DNA from: Desulfobulbaceae bacterium | Lineage (GTDB): Bacteria; Desulfobacterota; Desulfobulbia; Desulfobulbales; Desulfurivibrionaceae | Reading direction: 5' to 3' | DNA: 25,898 nucleotides | Assembly (NCBI GenBank): GCA_003517965.1 | Contig: DOZO01000038.1 | Span: 1-25,898, forward strand | In this document: positions 1-8,800 of the stretch, in pieces | How the letters are laid out: every line of letters starts with the position of its first letter | How positions within the stretch are numbered: position 1 is the stretch's first letter | The notes under the pieces: model-generated | Told to the model about the DNA's origin: nothing | The model's database searches: none | The model's input: only the letters and a program-made list of their open reading frames with translations | Translations under genes and position numbers: made by a program

Positions 1-355
1 TGGTGGAGGCGGCGGGAGTTGAACCCGCGTCCGAAAATACTCCCCTCCCGATATCTACATGCTTAGTTCTGTTTGGCTGCTTATCGTGCCTCGGCCCCTC
101 CAGAACAAGAGGCTTTCGGCACTATCCTACTGAATTTCGCCATCGGCACGGCAGGCGCGCACCGTAGGCTATCCCGCTAGTCGACGTTCTTTTCGGCCGC
201 GCAGGAGTAGGCCGAAAGACCGGTAGCATTTAAGCTGCTACAGCGTAAGAATAGTCGTCTGCGACTATATTTTGCTCTACCTGTTTTACGAGGTTGGTAG
301 AAACCTCGGCATGCAACCTGAGCTTACATATCCCCGTCGAATCCGTTTCGCCCCC
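1..355 (-). ncRNA. ssrA: tmRNA (transfer-messenger RNA)
   Basis: tmRNA rescues ribosomes stalled on broken messages: it acts first as alanyl-tRNA and then as a template for a degradation tag. On the minus strand the 5' end reads GGGGGCGAAACGGATTCGAC and the 3' end closes with a T-arm (GGTTCAA) and an encoded CCA at positions 3-1. The two ends form a seven-pair acceptor stem (GGGGGCG with CGCCTCC, one G-U pair). The internal tag frame is at 262-230. The gene is complete, one-piece and not permuted, and its last base is base 1 of the window. It lies just downstream of smpB, its protein partner, on the same strand. Confidence 0.97.
230..262 (-). other. tmRNA proteolysis-tag reading frame
   Basis: The resume codon GCA at 262-260 opens a ten-codon frame, ADDYSYAVAA, ended by TAA at 232-230. 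The AVAA end is the hydrophobic tail usually recognised by ClpXP-type proteases. The codon lies just after the usual ...TATAGTC sequence preceding the resume codon. Seen directly in the sequence. Confidence 0.93.
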
Positions 356-364
356 ATATTTGTA

Positions 365-427
365 AGTGCTGAGTTATTAGTGCTGTGTGCTGAGTACTCT
401 GAACTCGAAACTGAGCACTTGGCACTG
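365..427. repeat. Degenerate 7-bp tandem repeat array (9 units)
   Basis: Nine consecutive 7-mers run in register: AGTGCTG, AGTTATT, AGTGCTG, TGTGCTG, AGTACTC, TGAACTC, GAAACTG, AGCACTT, GGCACTG. On the minus strand the consensus is roughly CAGCACT/CAGTACT. The array fills almost all the 76-bp gap between smpB and the tmRNA gene, so it covers the place where an ssrA promoter would be expected. It has no coding capacity. Similar degenerate heptamer arrays occur in intergenic regions of other bacteria as I recall; their function is unknown. Confidence 0.75.
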
Positions 428-431
428 AGGT

Positions 432-887
432 TTATCTGTACTTTTGCATGGCCCGATCAATCTCACGGTCCGTATCTTTCTTCTTCAGCGATTCTCGCTT
501 GTCATAAAGCTTTTTGCCTTTGGCCAGACCCAGAACCACCTTGGCCTTCCCCCTCTCGTTAAAATACATCTTCAGAGGGATCAGAGAGTACCCTCTTTCC
601 TGAATCTTGCCAACCAGCTTGAGGATCTCGCGCTTCTTAAGCAAAACTTTTCGTTCCCGCACTGGATCCGGCGCATCATAAGTGGCATGGCTGTATGGCG
701 AGATATGCACCCGCTGGAGAAAAACCTCGTCATTTTTAATCTTGGCAAAGCCGTCCCGCAGGTTAACCTTGCCAGCCCGGAGGGATTTAACCTCCGAACC
801 CAATAGCATAAGACCTGCCTCGATCTCCGCCTCAATAGTAAAATCGTGGTAGGCTTTCTTGTTGGTGCAGACAACCTTTACCGCCAC
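432..887 (-). CDS. smpB: SsrA-binding protein SmpB
   Basis: SmpB is the small basic protein that binds the tRNA-like end of tmRNA and carries it into the A site of stalled ribosomes. The 151-residue product has the usual family length. It shows the typical motifs: N-terminal NKKAYHDF, GLMLLGSEVKSLR, the central RVHISPYSHA and the basic tail KGKKLYDKRESLKKKD followed by DREIDRAMQKYR, which is the part that enters the mRNA channel. The start is a GTG at 887-885 preceded by a purine-rich GGGGGA. It lies between the pilus operon terminator and ssrA on the same strand, the common smpB-ssrA neighbourhood. Confidence 0.97.
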   Translation of the reverse strand: MAVKVVCTNKKAYHDFTIEAEIEAGLMLLGSEVKSLRAGKVNLRDGFAKIKNDEVFLQRVHISPYSHATYDAPDPVRERKVLLKKREILKLVGKIQERGYSLIPLKMYFNERGKAKVVLGLAKGKKLYDKRESLKKKDTDREIDRAMQKYR

Positions 888-922
888 ATTTTCCCCCGTA
901 CGTCTGTGCCAAAACCCTCAAG

Positions 923-944
923 AAAAAAACCCTCACCTGAGGGG
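923..944 (-). terminator. Rho-independent terminator after the pilB-like gene
   Basis: On the minus strand CCCTC-AGGT-GAGGG forms a short GC-rich hairpin followed by seven T (complement of the A run at 923-929). It lies about 65 nt past the stop of the pilB-like gene and before smpB, so it should end the pilus accessory operon. The stem is only 5 bp, so it may be leaky. Confidence 0.65.
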
Positions 945-1008
945 ACAAGGGGATCACATTTGCAACTATAATACATTCGGCCCTAAAAAGCGAGGGGGCG
1001 CACAACCC

Positions 1009-2823
1009 CTAATCCGCGCCGGTTACCCGCAAGGCCTCCTCCGGAGTGGTAATCCCGCTCCTCACCTTGCGCCAGGCATCCTCCTTGAGCGTGGTCATGC
1101 CTTCCTCCCTCGCGGTCTGCCTGATCTCTGTTTCCGCATTTCCGGCACTGATCTGCTTGCGAATATTATCGGTCATAGCAAAGATTTCAAAAATTCCACA
1201 GCGCCCAAGATAGCCGGTACCCCGGCATTGCTGGCATCCCTTACCCCGGTGCAGCTCAAACTCACCCTCGTCATCCAAGGGCACCGGCAGGCCGAAGCCC
1301 CGCAGCTCATCAGCCGACATACGAAAAATTTCACTGCAATGAGGGCAGATCCGCCGCACCAGACGCTGAGCCATGGCCCCCAACAGGGTGGAGCCGACCA
1401 TGAAGGGCTGCACTCCCAGATCAAGCAGGCGGCTAATAGAGGCAACGGCATCATTGGTATGCAGGGTCGAAAAGACAAGATGCCCAGTAAGCGCCGCCTG
1501 AATGGCATTCACCGCCGTATCCAGATCACGGATCTCACCGATCATGATAATGTCGGGGTCCTGGCGCAGGATATTGCGCAGGATGGTGGAAAAAGTCACA
1601 TCGAGCTGCGGTTGCACCGGAATCTGATTGAATTCCTCATGCACCATCTCCACCGGATCTTCGACGGTTACCACATTTTTCTCGGGGGTGGCGATCTGCT
1701 TGAGAGTCGAATAGAGGGTGGTTGACTTGCCGCTGCCCGTTGGTCCGGTAACAAGAAAAATCCCATGCGGTGCGGTCATAAAGCTTTGATACACTTGAAG
1801 ATCACGCTCGGAAAATCCGATCTTAGCCACATCCTGAAAAAGAATATCCGGATCCAGGATTCGTAACACCGCCTTTTCACCAAAGGCTACCGGCACAGTG
1901 GAAACCCGAATCTCCGCCTCAAGGCCGCCGCGATCCACCTTTATCCTGCCGTCCTGAGGCCGCCGTTTCTCGGCAATATCCATACGGGCGAGGGATTTAA
2001 TCCGGGAGACCACGGCCGCATGAACAACCTTGGGCAGCTTGTAAATGGTATGCAGCACCCCGTCGATCCGCAAGCGAACCAAGGCCTGCTCTCGTTTTGG
2101 TTCGATGTGGATATCGCTGGCCCGCTGTTCAAAGGCATAATTGAACATATGATCCACCGCCGAGGTCACATGCTGATCCGAAGAAGCCGCCTCCTCGGTG
2201 GAGGAGATGCGCACATACTGCTCAAGATTGCCCAGATCAACCAGGGGTCGGGCCAGATGGCTTTCCGCCGCGGTAATGGACGACTGGAAGCCAAAAAACT
2301 CGGCCAGGGTCTTGCGGATGTCACTCTTGGTAGCCAGATAGGGCTTGACGATAAGCTGATTAGCCCGTTCAATCTCAGCCAGGACTGTTTTGTTCTCGGG
2401 ATTGCAGATGGCAACCTCAAGCACCCCATTGCTCATGGCAAAAGGCAACAGCAGGTGGCGAAAAGCAAAGGTGCGGGGGATGGTTTTGGTAACAATCTTA
2501 AGATCAAGCTCAAGAGGATCTAGCTTTTTAAAGGGCAGCCCCAAATCCTTGGCCACGGCCCGAAAAATCAACTCCTCGGTAAGAAGATGCCCTTTTTTGC
2601 CGGATAAATCCAGGTTCAGCGAGACAATAATATCAACGAAATTCAGACTATCGTCCCATTCCTTGCCGGTATCAGTCTTACGCTTGGCACTGTGCTGCCT
2701 AAGCAGAATCTGCCGCTGCTGGGCCTTGCGGGCGGAAATAAATTTTTCCTGTTCAGAACTGATCAGCCGATCACGAACCAAAAGACCAAGAAGATAATTG
2801 TCGTCGTTCAATATTTCCGGCAT
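1009..2823 (-). CDS. pilB: GspE/PilB-family pilus assembly ATPase
   Basis: A 604-residue hexameric traffic ATPase that would power pilin polymerisation at the cytoplasmic face of the type IV pilus machine. It has an N-terminal MshEN/GspE-N-type region (about 1-200) and the AAA core with Walker A GPTGSGKST at 360-368, the Asp box TVEDPVE at 386-392, Walker B with DPDIIMIGEIRD near 422-433 and the His box TGHLVFSTLHTND at 446-458. A tetracysteine zinc site is visible (C493, C496, C530, C533), which is typical of GspE/PilB extension ATPases and absent from PilT. It is slightly longer than usual PilB (about 570). It lies 76 nt after pilY1, away from any pilC or pilT. The Shine-Dalgarno is weak. 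A GspE-type paralogue is the alternative; the family call is secure, the symbol less so. Confidence 0.85.
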   Translation of the reverse strand: MPEILNDDNYLLGLLVRDRLISSEQEKFISARKAQQRQILLRQHSAKRKTDTGKEWDDSLNFVDIIVSLNLDLSGKKGHLLTEELIFRAVAKDLGLPFKKLDPLELDLKIVTKTIPRTFAFRHLLLPFAMSNGVLEVAICNPENKTVLAEIERANQLIVKPYLATKSDIRKTLAEFFGFQSSITAAESHLARPLVDLGNLEQYVRISSTEEAASSDQHVTSAVDHMFNYAFEQRASDIHIEPKREQALVRLRIDGVLHTIYKLPKVVHAAVVSRIKSLARMDIAEKRRPQDGRIKVDRGGLEAEIRVSTVPVAFGEKAVLRILDPDILFQDVAKIGFSERDLQVYQSFMTAPHGIFLVTGPTGSGKSTTLYSTLKQIATPEKNVVTVEDPVEMVHEEFNQIPVQPQLDVTFSTILRNILRQDPDIIMIGEIRDLDTAVNAIQAALTGHLVFSTLHTNDAVASISRLLDLGVQPFMVGSTLLGAMAQRLVRRICPHCSEIFRMSADELRGFGLPVPLDDEGEFELHRGKGCQQCRGTGYLGRCGIFEIFAMTDNIRKQISAGNAETEIRQTAREEGMTTLKEDAWRKVRSGITTPEEALRVTGAD

Positions 2824-2899
2824 CAGACACTCACAGAAGAATCAGGAAACCGTCCCCGTCTCCAATTCTTAATTTATCTGCAACTCGCCATCTGGCCAC

Positions 2900-5800
2900 T
2901 TATCTTACCTCTATCCACGATTCCATCCCGCTGCGAACACCGGTCACGGTACTGGCCTCGGTCCGGATAATGGTGCCGGTAGAGAGCTGGGTAAAGATGC
3001 TCACCGCCTTGTTCCCGGTGCCAGAGCCGGTGTGGATAGAGGGAGAAGTGGCGAAACCACGTCCCAGACTGACAAACGATCGGGCATATGCCACCCCGGC
3101 AATGCTCTCCTCGCCGAAAACGGTCGGGCTCGGATAGGCGGTGCCGGTTTTGTAGTACAAGCCATAGAGACGGCTGTAACCTTCACCCGAACAAGCATCC
3201 AGGCCGGGTTGATAGACGGTGGTAAACAATACCCCGCCTGCCAGAGCCGATGGACTGATCACCCTGGTGGCCGGTGCCACACCAGCCGTACCCTCAATAG
3301 GAGGAAGGTTGATATACCAGCCACCATAGACACCACTAACGACAGAGCTTTCAAGCGCATCAAACGTATTTAACGCCCCGAAACCGGTTATATCACCGCT
3401 GGTGGCAACCTGAACAGAGCTGACATCAGCCAGACTACCTTTGGCAACCTCGACCTCCGTTTCCTTCACCCCGTAGATCGATTGAGTGGCGGTGGTTGGC
3501 TGGTCGACACTAACATAAAACCGACCAGTCCCGAAATAGATCCATTTCTGGCCGGTCTCATCTTTACCTGGGGTAACCCCGACCACCACCGGCTGCAAGG
3601 TATTGAGCAAGGTACTCGGTGCCGACCAGAAGGTAAGATCACTTTGTTCATTGATGCCAAGACGCATCACCCGGCCGCTGGTAGCATTCTTGTTGCCAAC
3701 CAGACCAAAGTAAACGGTTTCCGCCTTATAATTAAGATCCCAGTCCACCGCAATAGGATCGCCGACAAAACTGGCCGTAATACCGGTATCACAGGATAGA
3801 ATCTTCATACTCCCGGTAGAGCCATTACCACCCGCGCCAACCTGGGTACAACCAGCCGGCAGCACTCCGGCCACCGTACTGGAAGCGGGAGAGGCAATCT
3901 CCCCAAGATCAAAGGCATAAATCTTCGCGGTGCTGGTACTCTCAGCGGTAGCCAGATTTTCCGGCCCAGAACCAAAGACCAGATACCATTTGTTCGGGTC
4001 CGGGTCGGGGGCCTTTCCCTTGACCGCTGCCACCGCAGGGTAGGATGTGCCATAACTGCCGTCAGGCACTTGAATCTCGGCCAGCAGACTCGGTTCGTTC
4101 TCCGGGTTGCTGATGTCCATCACCAAATAGGCCGAACGAAAAGTCCGGTTGTCGTTGGGGGTGGGATCTCCCACTAAACCATCTCCGGCTGTGTCAACGG
4201 TCATTGGCCCGCCACCCAGTCGCATGCCAACCACCAGCAAGGTACCCCACCCGTAGGGATGATCGACGCTGGGAGTAAAAATCTTCGCGTCAAATACCTT
4301 CGGCTTGCCGTCCACATAATAGACATGGCCATAATCAGTTCCTTTAAGCCATTTAAGATGAGGAAGGAGATTCATCGGCACATAGGCCCAGAGTTCGGCG
4401 CCAAGCGGATGTTCAGATGCTGCACTGCCGTCGATTTTTTGCCCGGCAGCCAAAAAGGCCCTGGTAGTCGAATCGTAAAAACCGCCGTTAAAGGCGTGAA
4501 GCATTCCGTCATTAGCGCCGACATACAGAACCTGTCGCCGCTTGGCGTACAGACTTTTGAAAGTGGCATAGGTTGCATCTTTGTAGAGGAGATCGAAACC
4601 TTCCTGAGGCGGCCCAATCACGGTGGGGGTGGAGTTGACGATATCGCCAAGGCGCATGACCTCAACTACCCCATCCCCGTCGTAGTCCAAAGTTCGGTTT
4701 CGGTAACCGGCAATCTCCTTGCCTCGGATATAGTCGACCAGATTTTCGGTTTCTGCCTCTGTAGTCAAGTCAAAGAAGTTATAGTTGCTTGAATTGATGC
4801 TGGTGGCGGTTAAATCGATAAACTCGCCGGCATCGACCACCCCATCGCCGTCGCTGTCGATCCAGGTTTTGATAAAACGCCCGCCATTGGCGGCTCCACT
4901 GGCAGGAGAAGCAAAAGACCTCTGCAACGTTGGATCAGCACCAGTGAAACTCAGTTTCTTTCTACCATTCCAGAGTGACCTTATTTCATCGAGCTCGGCA
5001 ACCGTATAATCAAAATGAGCAACCATGATAGAATCGCCAAAGTTGATCCAGGCGCCGGTAGGTAAAACAGCGGAAATATCAACGCCATGATCGTTGATCG
5101 TTCGCACAGTGCTGCTTGTCCCGCTTGCTCCGGTAGTGAGGTTATAAACAGTCCAGTCACTGAAGGGCCCACTTCCGATCGCACCGCTGGCCTCCGTCAG
5201 GTTAAGGGTAACAATTCCGGTCACCGGATCATAAGCCGTCACTGTGCCTGTCATTGAATACGGCGCAAACTCGTCGGCTTTGGTGCTGATGTAGCGACGG
5301 GCCCGGGTTTTGTTCTCGGCATCATCATAGTAAAACTGGATCACCTGATCAATCAGATAATTTTCCAATTGGGCTGCTACCCCGCTGTCTTCTCTGATAT
5401 AGCCATAGCTGTCCAGCCAGAGACCCTGAATGGTCCCGATCCAGGTTGCCTTGTTGCCAAGGGTATCCTGCCGCATGGGTTCGTAATAGGCCTGATAAAG
5501 CGCCCCCACCCCGCTGACGTTATTTGCGACCACTGCCGCCGCCGTGCCGGAAGAGGAACGTTGGAGAATGGAGAGAAAGACCCGGTTGAGAGACGCTTCC
5601 AGGTTGGCCGGATTGTTGGCGTAAAAATAGGCATCCGGGATTCCATCCGGTGTCAGTTCGCCGGTAAGGTTGTTCAGCCGATCCCACTCTGAAGTAAGAT
5701 TTGGGGTGCCACTCCCATCGCTGTCGGTGAAGTTGCCCCACTTGGCCGCATACCAGAGTGGGTCATTAAGCAGGCCCGCGCTAGCGGCCCCCAGGGTATA

Positions 5801-8800
5801 GCGAGCGGTGGAAACAGCGCCTCCAACCAGACAACCGGCAGCACAACCACTGCCAGAGACGATGGTCGCCGGGTCGTTATAGGTATAGCTGTTGATCCCG
5901 GAATGGGCGTGAAAACCGTCTTGGCTGGTGCCGCTGATCACGTAGCCGAAGGCCATACTGTAACCGGTTGATTGGGCGATAACGTCGGTACTGACCTCGA
6001 TGGTGTTGGTGTTGGCATTGATCGTGTACTCGAGTATCCCCCACATATCCTGATCAAAATCGCCGCCCTGCTCACTGTCTTCCCAGTTGACATAAACCTT
6101 GCCCTGGCCGATTCCGCCGCCATTATTGGCCGTCTGACTGACGATTTTAAATTCAACAATGGCGCAGTTGCCATTCGGGGTGAGACTGGTGTTACGGCAG
6201 GCGGGCAGGATGGTTACCGCTTTTTCCCCGGTGATCGGATGAGGGATCTCCAGCGACGGCGTAGAGGAAGCCATGGCCACCGCGTAAGAATCAATGGCCT
6301 GCTTGCCGGTCAGGGCACGGCCACCGCTGGCAGAGGCAGGCCGAATATCCTTGGTTTTTGCGTAATGGGCCAGACCGGCAATCCGGTAGGAACCTCGCAA
6401 CCTGGGCAATTCCGGGCAAAGGCCCAGGGCATCGCCCAGAGAGCTTATGGTTTTGGCAGTACACACCCCATTGGTGCTGCCGCTCACCTCCCCGATAAAA
6501 TACTGGTGGCCATGAATCCCTTCCCCGGCCCCAACCACATCGGTCATCGCCTTGGAGGTTTTATCGCCAGGCAGATCGGCGTTATCCCAGATGGTCTGTA
6601 CTCCGTAGCTGGCTCCGTCCAGTTCATCGGCATCATAAGAGAGTACACTGGAGTTGAGGTTCACCACGCTGAGCCGGGCACAATAATTGGTAGTGTCCAA
6701 CGGATCGATCCATGGCAACGGAGTAGGCAGGCCGGTGATCCCGGTGGCAGAACTGGAACGAAAAACCCCGTTCACCCCGCCGTCGGCAAAATAACGGATC
6801 GACTGATAAAATATTTCGGCAAAAGGATTACCCCAGTTCCGGCATTTACTATCGGACATCACCGGATCACTTGACGAAAAATCGGCCGCCAGACCCCAGC
6901 TGCAGTTATCACCCGAACCAGTGTTGTTGTAAGTCCCGTCTCCGTGATAATAGCCGGTAACCCGATAGAGACTCCAAGCATTGACCAAACCCTCGGCCTG
7001 GTTATTGGCCATGGCACCACCGGCAGCCACAGCCACCTTTTTGAAGATACCGTCGGTACTCACATTGATCTCGTCACTCATCGAGCCGATGTTTCTGATC
7101 ACCTCACCACCGGAGACATGCTTGTTATAGGTGCCGGCAAGCATCCCGAAAAACATTTGATCATCATCACCATAGACCTGCAGAAGCCCGATGGGCTTGT
7201 AATTGCCGCTCGGGTACTGCTTGCACTTCTCATTGCCAAGTAAGGCCGCCACGCAGGCCTGAACCCGGGCCACATAATTTTTCTGGCCAAGACCGGAGGC
7301 ATAGACGGGACTACTGGCATAAGCGTGATTTCCCGACGAGGCCGGGTCATTGCCATTGCTGGCCGAATGGTTGTCGTAGCTTGCGCCGCTGTCCCAGGTA
7401 CACTGCCAGCGCTCGTTGCCAGCCCAGAGACTGTAGTTGCCCCTAACAACTTTTATCAACGGCGGCTCGGTTACATCCTGCGAATAGGTGTTGCCGTTGA
7501 CATCGGTGGTATTGCAAAGGGTGATCCCGGATTTCTGAAGATGAACAATGGACCAGTCGCTGTAGCTACTGGTAGTGGTGCCCACTGCCTCGCGGACATA
7601 AAGATAAATAGTGCCTCCGCTAACCGTTACCTGGCCCTGCATAAAGATTGCCGGATTGGAGGTCCGTTCCACCCGCACCCAGTCGTTGTTAACCCAAGTA
7701 CCGCCGCTGTAAGCAAAACTCTTACGGGGGAAAAGATTCCAACTGCTGTAGGTGCCGGCCCCGGCAGAGCTGCTGACATTGATGGTGACCGTACTGCCGG
7801 CCACCGTCGCATTGCCCTGCATGAACTTGGTAGAATCGCTGGTCGGCTGCGCGACCACAAAATCGCCATTATTGATCACTCCGGCTCCAGAGATGATGAA
7901 GCTCACGTTGCCGCTGCCGACTAAGGCCACCGAACTCGTGCTCTTTGCCAGCGAGGAAACCACGTTAGCGCTGGCGCTGGTCCCCGTGTTATCCAGAGTA
8001 AAAGGGGTCAGCTTGGCCAGGTCGGCGCCGTCGTAGTATTTGGCAAAACTGTGGGCATCGTGCGGCAGATAGGCCCGTTCCAGCACGGTATCGGCAGCGG
8101 TGTCCACCCGGCGATGACCGCCAAAAAGGATCTTGTTGATCACATCGATTCGGGCCATGCTCGCCCAGTTGAGAAAGTTGCCGCTCCAGTAAGTGTCGTT
8201 TGCCCCGGTGCAGTAATTATCGGCGTCGGCCAGGGCCGCGGGCTCAAAACGCTGGTTGGCGACACTGTAATTGTAGCATTTGCCGCTGTCGAAATAGCCG
8301 TAATAGGAGATTGAATGCTTGTAGGTGGTGTCCACCGTGCCGTCGTCGTCCAGGTCCGAATAGTCGTTGAATGCTTTGAAAAACAACTGGTGGTCGTTGG
8401 AGGAGGCGATCATCACTTGAGGGGCAGCCGAACTGGTCAGGTTGATCGGCACACTGGTGAACTCACTGTTGGTGTGGCTTGAAACCTCATGAACCGGGTG
8501 GACGATGCCGATGCTGACCGTGACCACGTTGGAGTCAAACGCCCCATCGTTGGCCTTGTAGGTAAAGCTATCAGCAGTGGCCGCGTCACCGTTATGGGTG
8601 TAGGAGAAGGTGCCGGCACCATTCAAACTGAGACTGCCATGGCTGACGCCGCTCACCAAAATAGCAGTAAGCGGATCAGCCTGGGCATCGCTGTCATTGG
8701 CCAGCACACTGGTGCTTCCAGTGGTCAGACTGGTAGCAGTGCCGCCAGCTACGACTGAAATACTGTCGGCAACCGCCACCGGCGCGGTATTAACCACCAC

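Noticed and set aside
859..1725. Long open frame on the plus strand opposite the pilB-like gene
   Set aside because: The opposite strand encodes a complete ATPase with all catalytic motifs; this frame has no recognisable domain or ribosome site and is a by-product of GC-rich codon use.
5972..6874. 300-codon open frame antisense to pilY1
   Set aside because: Low-complexity product without motifs, fully inside the well-supported pilY1 gene, and no promoter or ribosome site.
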